Shown piece by piece: positions 50,886 through 61,800 of a stretch of 64,000 bases of DNA. Below the pieces are notes generated by a model. It saw nothing but the letters and a program-made list of their open reading frames with translations, was not told the DNA's origin and ran no database searches. A program made the translations under genes and the position numbers. The stretch spans positions 62,001 through 126,000 of the forward strand of contig JACPNQ010000014.1 in the NCBI GenBank assembly GCA_016185425.1, written 5' to 3'. The number at the start of each line of letters is the position of its first letter. Within the stretch, counting starts at the first letter, position 1. Origin of the DNA: Acidobacteriota bacterium (GTDB lineage Bacteria; Acidobacteriota; Terriglobia; Bryobacterales; Bryobacteraceae).

Positions 50886-53372
50886 ATGTTTTTTCAGGAT
50901 CTCCTGTACGCTGCTCGCGGTTTACGGCAGAACCCGGTTTTCACCATCGTCGCCGCCCTCTCGCTCGCGATCGGCATCGGCGCGAACGCTGCCATCTTTA
51001 CGCTGCTCGATCAGCTTCTTTTGCGCCCGCTTCCGTTGCCGGAACCCCAGCGCCTGGTGCAGCTTGAACTCCCGGGACCGCGGCAGGGTGAGACCTGGAG
51101 CAACCGTCCCTTTTCGAACCCGATGTTTCGTGAGATCCGCGATGGGGCAAAGGATTTTCAAGGACTCGCCGCCCAATTCAGCGGTTCTGCGAGTCTTTCG
51201 GCGGGCGACCGCAGCCAGATGGTTCCGACGCTGCTGGTTTCCGGTAACTGGTTTGAGACGCTCGGCGTAAAAACGGTCATCGGGCGTCCGATCACGCCCG
51301 ATGACGATAAGACCGTGGACGGGCATCCGGTCGTCGTCCTCTCCCACGCATTTTGGCAGCGGCGGTTCGGCGGCGACACATCCCTGGTGAACAAGAAGAT
51401 TCTGTTGAACGGCCAATCGATGACAGTTTTAGGCGTGACGCAGCCCGGCTTCCAGGGGACCGACCTCCTGGACCCGCCCGATCTCTACCTGCCGCTCGCG
51501 ATGCAGCGGATGTTGATGCCAAACTCGGCACGTCTCGAAGACCGCAAGCTATTCTTTCTACAGCTTTTTGGCCGGTTGAAGCCGGATGTCACCGCCGACC
51601 AGGTCAAATCCCGTATTGACCGGCTGATCGTTCCCATCCTGGCCGAGGAAAGCAAGGCCATCCAGTTTTCGACCGAGAAGACGACGCAGCGATTTCTCGG
51701 CCGGCGCTTCGTGCTCCATCCCGCCTCGCGCGGCAACCTCAGCAACCGTGACGATGTGGAGATCGCGATGTGGCTCCTTTCCGGGCTCGTTGCCGGTGTG
51801 CTGCTGATCGCTTGCGCGAATGTTGCCAACCTTCTGCTCGCCCGTTCCACGACGCGCCGGAAGGAGATTGCGGTCCGCCTCGCGCTCGGCGCGAATCGCT
51901 GGCAGCTTGTCCGGCTTGTGCTCGCGGAGAGTATACTGCTGGCCGGCATTGGCGGCGTCCTCGGTCTGCTGTCGGCCAACTGGGCGACCGACGCGCTTCT
52001 CGCCTTCGCCAATTTTGGCGACTCGCGATCGCTCCCGCTGGAGACCACGCCGGATGCGCGCGTCATGCTCTTCACGCTCACGACGTCGATTCTGACCGGC
52101 ATTCTGTTCGGCCTTGCTCCGGCATTCGCCGCCACGCGTCCCGATGTCGCTCCGACGCTGAAGGATGAGGGCGGCGCGGTGACCGCCGCCGGTGCGCCGG
52201 CATGGCTGCGCAAGGCGCTTGTCGTTGTGCAGGTGGCCCTGTCGCTGCTCTTGCTTGCGGCCGCGTCGCTGTTTCTCACCAGTCTGCACAACCTGCGAAT
52301 CAACAACCCCGGGTTCGACGCGGATCGCCTCAGCACGTTCTCCATCAATCCCTCCATGAACGGATATGATCGGGATCGCGCCATCGCATTGCTCGACAAT
52401 CTGCTGGCGGAACTGCGGAGTCTGCCAGCCGTGAATGAAGTTTCGATGGCGGCCGAGCCGGTCCTTGCCGATAGCCAGAACTCGTCGACTTTCGTTGTGG
52501 AGAGCTATCAGCCCGCGCCCGATGAGAACATGAACCCATTGGTGAACGCCGTCGGCCCGGGCTTCATCCACACCATGCGCATCCCTCTGCTGCAGGGCCG
52601 CGATTTCACGGATGCGGACAATGCCACTGCGCCGAAGGTGGCTATCATCAGCGAGACATTCGCCAGGATGTACTTCAAGGATCGCGACCCGATTGGCCGC
52701 AAAGTCGGACGGCGTATCGACCGCGTTCCGAACATGACCGTCGTCGGCGTGATCCGCGAGATCGCGCACCTCGATATGCGGGATGAGCGGAATAAGCGGC
52801 AGGTATACATGCCGTCTTCGCAGGACCGTTCGATACAGAATCGTACGTTCTATATCCGCAGCCAGGCGCCGCTCGAAACGCTCGCTCCCGCCATTCGCGC
52901 CATCGTCAAAAAGCGGGATCCGTCGCTCGCCATCAGCAACATGCGGACGATGCGCGATCAGATTGACGTGTCGCTGACGATGGAGCGCGTGGTGTCCGCG
53001 CTATGCGCCTCATTCGGCCTGATTGCGACGATTCTTGCGGGCATCGGCTTGTACGGCATCATGGCATTCCACGTTGCGCGGCGGACGAAGGAGATTGGCA
53101 TCCGCATGGCGCTCGGCGCCCCGCGCGGCGCCGTTCACAGGCTGGTGCTGGGGGAGGCGGCCGTGCTTGCCCTTACCGGCGTCGCGATCGGCGTTCCGCT
53201 GGCGGTAGTCCTGAGCAAATACGCAAAGTCTCTGCTATTCCGTATCGAGCCGAACGACCCGTGGACGTACGCCGGCACTGCCCTATTCCTGTTGACGATC
53301 GCGCTCGGGGCCAGCCTGATTCCGGCACTTCGCGCATCGCGCATCGACCCGATCCGCTCGCTACGGCACTAG
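50886..53372 (+). CDS. MacB/FtsX-type permease, acidobacterial duplicated orphan (ADOP) type
   Basis: An 828-residue inner-membrane protein. It opens with a cytoplasmic helix and first membrane segment (VFTIVAALSLAIGIGANAAI), then a periplasmic MacB-PCD domain, then FtsX helices (about 285-410: CANVANLLLARSTTRRKEIA, LRLALGANRWQ-type). A second periplasmic domain (about 470-680) and three more helices (RRTKEIGIRMALGAPRGAV) complete the duplicated layout. Such permeases in Acidobacteria are usually encoded without the ATPase or the membrane fusion protein, as here. The substrate is unknown; export of small molecules or peptides is inferred from MacB. Confidence 0.88.
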   Translation: MFFQDLLYAARGLRQNPVFTIVAALSLAIGIGANAAIFTLLDQLLLRPLPLPEPQRLVQLELPGPRQGETWSNRPFSNPMFREIRDGAKDFQGLAAQFSGSASLSAGDRSQMVPTLLVSGNWFETLGVKTVIGRPITPDDDKTVDGHPVVVLSHAFWQRRFGGDTSLVNKKILLNGQSMTVLGVTQPGFQGTDLLDPPDLYLPLAMQRMLMPNSARLEDRKLFFLQLFGRLKPDVTADQVKSRIDRLIVPILAEESKAIQFSTEKTTQRFLGRRFVLHPASRGNLSNRDDVEIAMWLLSGLVAGVLLIACANVANLLLARSTTRRKEIAVRLALGANRWQLVRLVLAESILLAGIGGVLGLLSANWATDALLAFANFGDSRSLPLETTPDARVMLFTLTTSILTGILFGLAPAFAATRPDVAPTLKDEGGAVTAAGAPAWLRKALVVVQVALSLLLLAAASLFLTSLHNLRINNPGFDADRLSTFSINPSMNGYDRDRAIALLDNLLAELRSLPAVNEVSMAAEPVLADSQNSSTFVVESYQPAPDENMNPLVNAVGPGFIHTMRIPLLQGRDFTDADNATAPKVAIISETFARMYFKDRDPIGRKVGRRIDRVPNMTVVGVIREIAHLDMRDERNKRQVYMPSSQDRSIQNRTFYIRSQAPLETLAPAIRAIVKKRDPSLAISNMRTMRDQIDVSLTMERVVSALCASFGLIATILAGIGLYGIMAFHVARRTKEIGIRMALGAPRGAVHRLVLGEAAVLALTGVAIGVPLAVVLSKYAKSLLFRIEPNDPWTYAGTALFLLTIALGASLIPALRASRIDPIRSLRH

Positions 53373-54355
53373 CCGCCGATCGAATACATCGGCCGCGGCG
53401 GTGCCACGAACCGGGCGGAATGGATTTCGTGGCCGATCCATTTCCGGCGTACGGTCTCCCGGATTACGTCCGACACGTCCTCATCGGAGCCGCCGCCGCG
53501 CAGCAATCCCTTGACGTCAAGCTCCTCGATGGCGAACAGGCAATAGCGCAGTTTCCCGTCCGACGTCAGCCGCAGGCGGTTGCAGTTCAGGCAGAATGGT
53601 TTGCTCACGGAACTGATGAAACCGACTGCGCCAATGCCATCGGCAAAGCGATATTCCGTCGCCGGGGCACGCGGGTCCTGATCGGGAATTGCGATCAACT
53701 CACCAATTTCCCGCCGCAGCACCTCCATCATCTGATCCTGCAGCAGGACCTTGTCCTTGTCCCAAATGCCCTGCGCGTCGAGCGGCATGAACTCGATATA
53801 GCGTATCTCCACGCCGCGCTCCCGCCCGAATCGCGCCAGCGGAACGACATCGGGTTCGCACAGGTTCTTCACGGCAACGGCATTGATCTTTACACGGAAT
53901 CCCAACGCCAGGGCCTTTTCCAATCCGGCCATCACCCGGCCAAAATCGTCCCGCCGCGTGATCTGCTCAAATCGAGCCCGATCCAACGTGTCCAGGTGGA
54001 AGTTCAGCCGCCGTAGTCCGGCATTCCACAGCGCTTCCGCCTGCCCTTCGAGAAGCACGCCGTTGGTGGTGAGCCCGATATCCTCTACGCCCAGAATGCC
54101 GCAGAGCCGCTCGACCAACACAGGCAGATCCTTCCGCACCAGCGGCTCGCCGCCGGTGAGCCGCAGTTTCCGCACGCCAAGCGATACGGCCACGCGCGCC
54201 ACCCGCTCAATCTCTTCGAACGAGAGAATCTCTTCGCGATCGAGAAACGGAATGGGCCCCTCCGGCATGCAATAGAAACACCGGATGTTACAGCGATCGG
54301 TCACACTGATCCGTAAGTTATCGTGCAGCCGGTCATAACCGTCGATCAGTGCCAT
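53369..54355 (-). CDS. moaA: GTP 3',8-cyclase MoaA
   Basis: A 328-residue radical-SAM enzyme that starts molybdopterin synthesis by converting GTP to cyclic pyranopterin precursor with MoaC. The N-terminal cluster is C22-x3-C26-x2-C29 (TDRCNIRCFYCMP). The C-terminal cluster is in FCLNCNRLRLTSDGKLRYC. The chain ends in Gly-Gly (PRPMYSIGG), the tail that inserts into the active site in MoaA. The stop overlaps the permease stop by 4 bases. It lies 7 bases after nadA on the same strand. moaC and the rest of the pathway are not in the window. Confidence 0.96.
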   Translation of the reverse strand: MALIDGYDRLHDNLRISVTDRCNIRCFYCMPEGPIPFLDREEILSFEEIERVARVAVSLGVRKLRLTGGEPLVRKDLPVLVERLCGILGVEDIGLTTNGVLLEGQAEALWNAGLRRLNFHLDTLDRARFEQITRRDDFGRVMAGLEKALALGFRVKINAVAVKNLCEPDVVPLARFGRERGVEIRYIEFMPLDAQGIWDKDKVLLQDQMMEVLRREIGELIAIPDQDPRAPATEYRFADGIGAVGFISSVSKPFCLNCNRLRLTSDGKLRYCLFAIEELDVKGLLRGGGSDEDVSDVIRETVRRKWIGHEIHSARFVAPPRPMYSIGG

Positions 54356-54362
54356 TGTTTCT

Positions 54363-55298
54363 CTACTTTAGAGCCAGCATCCGTTCAATCGACAGGCGGG
54401 CCTTGTCCATCGTCTCTACCGGCAGCTCCACTTTGGGCGACAGCGTGGCCAGGCAGTCCCGGAGCTTCTCCAGAGAGTTGCGCTTCATATACGGGCATTC
54501 GCTGCAGTTACAGTTCTCATTGGTGACGAACGTGAACGTCTTCTCCGGCGCCAGCTTTCGTAAGGAGTGTTGCACGCCGCTCTCGGTCATGACGATGAAC
54601 GACTTTTCCGGCGATTTCACGCAGTAGTCGATTAGCGCCGATGTCGAGCCAATAAATCCAGCATGCCGCAGGACGGAAGTGGGGCATTCCGGATGGGCCA
54701 CGACAAGCGCGTCCGGGTGCGCCGCCATCGTCTCCAGCAGCCGCCGTTCGGTAAAGGTCGTGTGAACGATGCAGGCGCCCTGCCAGATGCGCATGTTAGT
54801 CCGGTCGGACTGCTTTTTGACGTAATTGCCTAGGTTGATGTCAGGCAAAAACAGAATAGGCTTTTCCGCCGGAATGGAGTTAACGATTTGCACCGCGTTG
54901 CGAGAGGTGCAGATAATATCGCTTTCCGCCTTCACGTCGGCCGAGGTATTGATATAGCTGACCACCACATGATCGGGGTACTTGCGTTTGAAGGCGCGCA
55001 CCATCTCGACCGGGCAGGAATCGACCAGCGAGCAGCCCGCCTCCCGATCCGGCACAACCACGGTTCGCGCAGGATTCAGGATCTTAGCCGTTTCCGCCAT
55101 AAACCACACGCCGCAGAACGCGATCACATCGCACTGCAGTTCCTTCGCCTTCCGCGCCAGTTCCAGACTGTCGCCAATGGCGTCGGCGATCTCCTGAATC
55201 TCAGACTCCTGGTAGTGGTGGGCCAGTATGACAGCGTTTCGCTCCTGCTTCAGAGCTAAAATCTCTTCCACTACATTCACTGCTGCGAGGGTCGACAT
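54363..55298 (-). CDS. nadA: Quinolinate synthase NadA
   Basis: A 311-residue 4Fe-4S enzyme that condenses iminoaspartate with dihydroxyacetone phosphate in NAD synthesis. Typical blocks are ILAHHYQESEIQEIADAIGD, VIAFCGVWFMAETAKIL, VVPDREAGCSL, VSYINTSADVKAESD, LPDINLGNYV and HPECPTSVLRHAG, and the cluster Cys in NENCNCSECPYM. It is the first gene of a nadA-moaA pair. nadB and nadC are not adjacent. It is divergent from the TIGR03437-type gene, with 83 bases between. Confidence 0.96.
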   Translation of the reverse strand: MSTLAAVNVVEEILALKQERNAVILAHHYQESEIQEIADAIGDSLELARKAKELQCDVIAFCGVWFMAETAKILNPARTVVVPDREAGCSLVDSCPVEMVRAFKRKYPDHVVVSYINTSADVKAESDIICTSRNAVQIVNSIPAEKPILFLPDINLGNYVKKQSDRTNMRIWQGACIVHTTFTERRLLETMAAHPDALVVAHPECPTSVLRHAGFIGSTSALIDYCVKSPEKSFIVMTESGVQHSLRKLAPEKTFTFVTNENCNCSECPYMKRNSLEKLRDCLATLSPKVELPVETMDKARLSIERMLALK

Positions 55299-55381
55299 GG
55301 AATTTTACCGTGTAACACAACTGCAATCCACACCATCATTGTATCGTGTAGAAGATCCCCCGCGCCCCAAAAGATCCTCTC

Positions 55382-57484
55382 ATGCGAACTGTTTGCCTGT
55401 TCACTTTGCTGGCCGCGCTGGCCCCTGCGCAATCGTTTTCTCCACTGAACTGCGTTGCCAGCGCGGTTCCGGCGCTTGTCCATCTCGAAGGGCTCGCCGA
55501 GCGAGTCGGCGACATCGTCCTCAACTGCACGGGAGGTACCCCCAACGGCACTGTCCGCGGCGATATTCGCGTGATCTCCTTCGGCGGGAACGTCACCAAT
55601 AAGCTCAATACCAGTACCGGAACGCTGGATGCCGTTCTGACGGTTAACGTTGGCGCCGGCGACGTCTCCACAGGCGCGACAGCCCAGGTCCTGGCGAACA
55701 ATCAATTCGCCTTTGCCAGCATGAATTTCAACCTCGGCCCAACGGGGAACGCCACGCTCCGCATCACCAACGTTCGTGTGGTTCCGCCGCAAGCTCCCGA
55801 GCAGCCGTTCCAACTCGCCCTTGCCACCAACGGCCCTTCCGCTATTCGCGTCGACAACAGCCCGCTCACCGCCGGCATTGCCACTCGCGGCCTGCTTGCC
55901 GCCTACTCATCGACCTTTGTCTGTACCGTCTCCGGGCTCCCCAGCGACATCACGTTCAACACCTTGCTGAACTCCGGCACCCGGTTCGCCTCCATGCGGT
56001 TCACGGAAGGCTTTTCCGAATCGTTCCTGAAGAAGATTCCACTCGCCGACCAAGGCACGCGCATCATGGCCCGGTTTTCGAACTTCCCGGCCGGCGCCAG
56101 GCTATTTGTGCCCGACGGGCTGGCCGGTTCGACGGCAACGATCCCGACAGCCGCGGGCGACCTTGGCCTTACGCCGAATGGCGGCCGCTGGACGCCTACC
56201 GCCGCCGGCCAACTGCTGCTGGCCCGAGTCAAGAATACCGACGTCAACGGCGCCGGCGGTTCGCTCTCCTTCACGCCGGCCGCCACGGTGACAGATTTCA
56301 GTGCGATGTCGGAGGTCTTTCTTAGCGGGGGCTCGGGTGTGGCGGTCTTTGAGGTCATTGACTCTAACCCAACCGCCCGCGAATCGGTCCAACTTCCGAT
56401 TTTTCTCGCCCTCGAACAGCGCCCTACCGGGGGCTCCGTCTCCGCGAACGTCGCGGCGAGTCTGGGACCGATCTCGAGCGATGCGACACCGTCCAATAAC
56501 CCCGTTCCGCGCTTCCAGGCGCTGAATCCGCCTTCGGACTGCCAGGCACTGGGCGATTGCAATTCCGGCATTTTCCCGAAGCTTGCCGTCGAGACCGAAG
56601 GCCTCGTTTATAACCCGATCATCGGCCAGTTTCCGCAGACGCGCTTCGTCCGTGTCCGCAATGATGCCGGCGGCCTGCTCAACTGGGCGGCCGCCGTGCA
56701 ATACAAGACGGGTTCAGGCTGGCTCTCCATTGACCCGCCGTCCGGCATCGGCAATGGGACTATCCGCGTGGACGCGACGGCGGCGGGTTTGAAGCCGGGT
56801 ATCTATGAAGCTTCGCTGTTCATCGACGCTGGTCCGCTCGCCGGCAGTGCGACGCTTCCGGTGCGTATGGAAGCACGCGAAATAGGCCCGGCTCCGCAGC
56901 TTCCGCCCGAAATCAGCAGCGTTACTCACGCCGCGACGTTCGCGCAAACCGCCCTTGCGCCTGGGACGATCGCTACTTTGTTCGGGAATCGTTTAAAAGG
57001 AGACAAGGTGGAGGTTCGCGTCAGCGACGTCCTCGCTCGTATTTTCTTCTCGAACGACACGCAGATCAACTTCGAAGTTCCCGGCACCCTTCCAAACTCG
57101 GGCACCGTGAACCTGTTTGTGAGCGTCGATTCCCGCAACAGCCCGGCGAAGGTTATCACCCTCACTACGGTTTCGCCCGGCATCTTCCCGAATGCGATCC
57201 TTAATCAGGACAACAGCGTCAACACGGCATCCACCCCGGCGTTATCCGGCACGGCTGTGCAGATCTTTCTCACCGGCATGCAGGTATTCGGCGGCGCTGT
57301 CACTGTTAAGATTCACGACTACACCGTGGAGCCGCTTTACGCCGGCAGCGCCCCCGGCTTCATCGGATTGCAACAGGTGAACGCGCTGGTGCCCGCCACA
57401 CTGCAGAGCATAACGGCGGATCTCTCGGTCTGCGCGGGCGCCGTCTGTAGTCCAACCCGGCAGATTACGGTGCGTCAACCGTAG
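55382..57484 (+). CDS. Secreted protein with Solibacter-type C-terminal domain (TIGR03437-like)
   Basis: A 700-residue exported protein with a signal peptide (ending LAPAQS). The N-terminal half is beta-sandwich-like (VGDIVLNCTGGTPNGTVRGD, VVPPQAPEQPFQL), with a BACON-like strand set around 455-510 (LNWAAAVQYKTGSGWLSIDP). The last 190 or so residues match the C-terminal domain first noted in Candidatus Solibacter (APGTIATLFGNRLKGDKVEV, INFEVPGTLPNSGTVNLFV, TVSPGIFPNAILNQDNSVNT, YAGSAPGFIGLQQVNALVPA). This domain marks many large secreted proteins in the group. Its binding target is unknown. Confidence 0.85.
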   Translation: MRTVCLFTLLAALAPAQSFSPLNCVASAVPALVHLEGLAERVGDIVLNCTGGTPNGTVRGDIRVISFGGNVTNKLNTSTGTLDAVLTVNVGAGDVSTGATAQVLANNQFAFASMNFNLGPTGNATLRITNVRVVPPQAPEQPFQLALATNGPSAIRVDNSPLTAGIATRGLLAAYSSTFVCTVSGLPSDITFNTLLNSGTRFASMRFTEGFSESFLKKIPLADQGTRIMARFSNFPAGARLFVPDGLAGSTATIPTAAGDLGLTPNGGRWTPTAAGQLLLARVKNTDVNGAGGSLSFTPAATVTDFSAMSEVFLSGGSGVAVFEVIDSNPTARESVQLPIFLALEQRPTGGSVSANVAASLGPISSDATPSNNPVPRFQALNPPSDCQALGDCNSGIFPKLAVETEGLVYNPIIGQFPQTRFVRVRNDAGGLLNWAAAVQYKTGSGWLSIDPPSGIGNGTIRVDATAAGLKPGIYEASLFIDAGPLAGSATLPVRMEAREIGPAPQLPPEISSVTHAATFAQTALAPGTIATLFGNRLKGDKVEVRVSDVLARIFFSNDTQINFEVPGTLPNSGTVNLFVSVDSRNSPAKVITLTTVSPGIFPNAILNQDNSVNTASTPALSGTAVQIFLTGMQVFGGAVTVKIHDYTVEPLYAGSAPGFIGLQQVNALVPATLQSITADLSVCAGAVCSPTRQITVRQP

Positions 57485-57527
57485 TGAATCCACTTCGGCT
57501 CCGCTTCCGTATAGAAGGTTAACAGTC

Positions 57528-58238
57528 ATGTCTACGGTCTTCATCAGCGGAGCCACGGGGTATCTCGGCCGTCCGCTTACGCAGTTGCTGGTCGCCGCCG
57601 GATTCGAGGTTCACGCGCTCACTCGCCCGCAATCGATTCACAAGCTGCCTCTCGGCTGTATACCGGTGACTGGCGATGCGTTGGACGCCTCGTCGTTTCT
57701 GGACACCGTTCCGCTTGGGGCCACCTATATTCACCTAACCGGCGTCGCGCATCCCGGCCCCGCCAAGTCGGCCGAATTCCGCACTATCGACCAGGCATCG
57801 TTCCACGCCTCGCTGCAGGCGGCTGGCGCCGCAAGCGCGGCACACGTAGTCTACGTCAGCGTCGCCCATCCGGCGCCGGTGATGCACGACTATATTGCCG
57901 TCCGCCGCGAGTGTGAAGCGAGCTTGAAAGAAAGCGGCCTCAACGCGACGATTCTTCGCCCGTGGTACGTTCTCGGTCCCGGACACCGCTGGCCGTACCT
58001 GCTGATTCCGCTCTATAAAGTGGCCGGATTAGTGCCCGGTTGGCGTGAGGGCGCGCAACGACTGGGCCTGATTACGCGCGAGCAGATGCTCGCCGCCTTG
58101 GTGCACGCCGCGGCGAATCCGCCCGCCGGTGTGCGCGTTCTAGGCGTTCCGGAGATTCGGGCCGCTAGCTGCGCAGCAGCTTCGGCATCACAACCGGCTC
58201 CTTCGAAGAACCGCCGCCCATCAACCCTTTCGGCATGA
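57528..58238 (+). CDS. NmrA-like atypical short-chain dehydrogenase
   Basis: A 236-residue NAD(P)-binding protein of the atypical SDR (NmrA/SDR5) type. The Rossmann motif is FISGATGYLGRPLTQLL at about 5-20, with VHALTRP for the cofactor and VVYVSVAHPAP, then YIAVRRECEASLKESGLNAT and ILRPWYVLGPG, as in NAD(P)-binding family members. The usual Tyr/Lys active site is not evident, so it may be a regulator or a non-catalytic isomerase. The last 24 residues are antisense to the convergent gene and look unlike family sequence, so the stop may have moved. Confidence 0.78.
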   Translation: MSTVFISGATGYLGRPLTQLLVAAGFEVHALTRPQSIHKLPLGCIPVTGDALDASSFLDTVPLGATYIHLTGVAHPGPAKSAEFRTIDQASFHASLQAAGAASAAHVVYVSVAHPAPVMHDYIAVRRECEASLKESGLNATILRPWYVLGPGHRWPYLLIPLYKVAGLVPGWREGAQRLGLITREQMLAALVHAAANPPAGVRVLGVPEIRAASCAAASASQPAPSKNRRPSTLSA

Positions 58239-58653
58239 AGATCGAGGTGGCCTGCGCCAGTTTGGCCATGTCGCCGCCCTCTTCGAGGGTCATCTCGTGC
58301 TCTACCCAGTTCGACAGCGGAATGTTCCGGAAGAATAGCCGCTCCTGCAATACCATCGCCTTCTTACTCACAAAGAGAGACTTCGATTCCTTGGTGTAGT
58401 GCCTTTCTTCCACGCGGAAGTCCGCCAGGAAGTTGTCGAAGCAACGGCGCGACGTCTCCTCTTCGGTCTTGGCGACGCGCTCCTCCATCACTTCTTTCTG
58501 CGCGCTCAACTGCGCCCGCACTTGTGCGAGCACTTCCCGTTCCCGCGCCACGGCGACATCCATCCTCGCCTGCATGATGAAAAACGAGAGCAGCGCCGAG
58601 CCGGCCGCGACAAATACCGGGAGCAGCATCCAAATCAAGGCGTCTGAAGTCAT
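58165..58653 (-). CDS. Single-pass membrane protein with coiled coil
   Basis: About 162 residues from the Met at 58653, which has AGGAG upstream (AAAGGAGAGTTATG). One transmembrane helix near the start (LIWMLLPVFVAAGSALLSFF) is followed by a Gln/Glu-rich coiled coil (REREVLAQVRAQLSAQKEVM) and a soluble tail rich in basic residues. No named family is recognised. It overlaps the SDR gene by 74 bases in the convergent direction. Position and topology suggest an envelope or cell-division accessory role, which is inference. Confidence 0.68.
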   Translation of the reverse strand: MTSDALIWMLLPVFVAAGSALLSFFIMQARMDVAVAREREVLAQVRAQLSAQKEVMEERVAKTEEETSRRCFDNFLADFRVEERHYTKESKSLFVSKKAMVLQERLFFRNIPLSNWVEHEMTLEEGGDMAKLAQATSIFMPKGLMGGGSSKEPVVMPKLLRS

Positions 58654-58803
58654 AACTCTCCTTTGATCGGCAACCCGCGGCAAAAACTTTTGGGCTAGGG
58701 CGTAAAAACCTCATTTAGGGACTTACCCGATGCGCTCGTAAGGCGTTTCTTGTATGATCGCTTGCAGTTTTCGCTTGGTCATACCAATTTGAGGGATCTT
58801 CCG

Positions 58804-61800
58804 ATGCTTCAGCGGCTATCCACGTTCTGTTTCCTGAGCGTCAGCGTTTTCGCTCAATTCGATACCGGCCAGATCGCCGGCTTCGTGCGCGATCCATCCG
58901 AATCGGTGATTTCGGGGGCCGCGGTCACCGTTCGCAACGAGCATACCGGTGAAGAGAAGAGCACCAAAGCCAACAGCAGCGGCTATTATGTCTTTCCCAA
59001 TCTCCTGGTCGGAAGCTATAGCCTTTCCGCCGAGGCGGCCGGCTTCAAGAAAGTGCTCCAGACGGGCATTACGCTCAGTTCCTCGACGCGTCTCAGCGTG
59101 GATCTCCAGCTTACGGTTGGGTCGGTTTCGGAAACCGTCGAGGTAAAGGCGACTGTCGGGCTGGTGCAGGCGGAATCCGCCGTCGTCGGCCGTACCATCA
59201 ATTCGAAGCAAGTCGCCGACCTCACGCTGAATGGCCGCAACCCTATCTACCTCGCCCTGTTGAAACCCGGTGTTCGCGGCGGCTCTATCGGCACGTTTGA
59301 TCCCGACAGCGTCTCCAACGGCGGCTTCTCCATTAATGGCGGCCGCGCGGACGAATATGTGGTTATGGTTGACGGCGCGGTTGCCACGCGCACGCGTTCC
59401 TCCGGGTCGATGCTTGGTTCGCAGGATGTGGACACCGTGGAGGAGGTGCAGATTCTCACCGCCAACTACTCCGCCGAATATGGCCGCTCTTCCGCCGGGC
59501 AGATCCGCTTTGTCACCAAGAGCGGGGGCCAGTCCTTCCACGGAAATCTCGTCGAAAACTTCCGCAACTCCGCGTTGGACGCCAATACCTGGACCCGCAA
59601 CCACAGCCCGAATCGCAGTGAATTCGGTGGTCCGGCGCCCTTCCGCTTCAATCAGTTCGGCTATGACATCAACGGTCCGGTGTTTATTCCCGGAAAGTTC
59701 AACAGGGACAAATCCAAGCTGTTCTTCCTCTGGGCCCAGGAGTGGATCCGCCGCCGGGAGGAGCAGAATCCCACCGCGCTCGTCCCGTCGCTCCTCATGC
59801 GCGACGGCAATTTCAGCGAGCTTCTCAATGCCTCGAATATCTTTTACGGCCGCGTCCGCACCGTGACCGATCCCGATAGCAAGCTGCCATTCGCGGGCAA
59901 TATGATTCCGCTGAATCGCCTCAGCCCCAATGGCCGCGCCCTCCTCCGCGCCTATCCGCAGCCTACTCCCGGCTTTGCCCAGACCGGGGCCAACTTCATC
60001 GGCTCCGGCGCGCGATGGTCCAATACACTGAAGAATACCGTTAAGGTCGACTACGTCCTCAACTCCGCGCACCGCCTTTCCTTCCGCGGCACTCATGTTC
60101 CCTGGCGGTTCAATGAGCCGTTCCAGGACAGCTCGCTCGGCACGTTTCAAGCGCTGTGGTCCCGGCCCAATCGCACCGGCACAATTAGTCTGACCTCAAC
60201 GATCAGCCCCACGTTCCTCAACGAGTTCAACTTCTCCGCGAACTCGGACGGCAAGGGCGATATTCCCTATAACCCTGCCTGCGGCGCGCCTTGCGAGCGG
60301 TCGACGTACGGGATCAACTACCCGCAAATCTTCCCGGTTGGCAAGGAGTTCCCGGGTAAACTTCCCACCATACAGATCGACCCGTTCTACAGTCTGAACA
60401 ACTCATCCGCCTATCCCGGCTACTGGTCGGGCTTCGTCTATGCGTGGTCTAACAATATGACCAAGATCATCGGTAACCACACGATGAAGTTCGGCATCTT
60501 TATCGAGCGTTCCGGCCAGAATGACGGCATTCAGCTCACCACCGCTTCCGCCCCGGCCACGGTGAACCAGGGCGGCCAGTTCCGCTTTATCGACACCGGC
60601 CATCCCAACACCTCCGGTATCGCGGTCGCCAACGCCGCGCTGGGCTATTTCAACGACTACTCGGAAACATCCGCCAAAACCGTGACGCCATGGGTGGCAA
60701 CAGGCATCGATTGGTTCGTGCAGGATAGCTGGAAAGCGACCAAAAAACTTACGCTGGAAATCGGCCTCCGGCACTCCATTTGGCCGCCGTGGCACAGCCG
60801 GTGGGGGACGCTGTCGATGTTCAACCCGGCGTTCTTCGACGCGTCCAAGGCCGCCGTTATCGATCGATCCGCCGGCTATATCGTCTCTGGCGATCCCTAC
60901 AACGGCATCACGCTGCCCGGCTCCGGCCCGAGCGAAGAGGCTCTCAAACGATTCCCCACGCTGTCCAACTTCAAGAACCTCTATCACAACCTTCCCGGTG
61001 GTTTCTCCCAAACCCACTATGGAGTCTTTCAGCCGCGCCTCGGCGCCGCCTACGGCGTGAACAACAAGACATCCGTCCGCGCCGGCCTCGGCGCCTTCGC
61101 GAACCGCACCATGATCAATCGCGATACGGCCCTTGGCGGCAACCCGCCTTTCCAGCTTCAACAGACGGTGAGCAACGGCAATGTCGACGCGCCGGCCGGC
61201 GCCACACAGCGCGTGTTCCCTCTCACGATGACCATTCAGGATCCGGTGCTCAAAGTCCCGATGGCTTGGAACTGGAACGCCACGGTGGCTCGCCAACTGC
61301 CTTGGAATCTCGCCGTGGAAGTCGGCTATGTGGGCCGCCGCGGCATTCATAATCAGCGCAAACGCAATATCAATCAGCTCCTCACGGGCACGACGTTTGC
61401 GAATCCCGGCGTCAACGTGAACGCCCTCCGGCCGTATCCCGGCATGGGCGTCGTCGGTATTTCCGAAAACTCCGGTACCTCGATGTACCACGGCTTGCAG
61501 ATCAGCGTCGAGCGGCGTTTCTCCCGCGGCCTTGCCTTCGGCGTTGCCTACACGTACTCGAAGGCCACCGACAACTCGTCGGACTTAACGGATGTATTGC
61601 CGGACGCTTACAACGACAGGGCTTACAACGGCACTTCGGATTTAAACCGTCCGCACGTTCTCATCCTGAACTACATCTATGAGCTTCCATTCTTGAAGGG
61701 CAACGGCACGATGTTCCACCGGGCGCTCGGCAACTGGGAGCTTTCGGCGATGAATCAGTGGCAGTCCGGCGGACCCTTCTCCGTTCGCAATACGGCGGAC

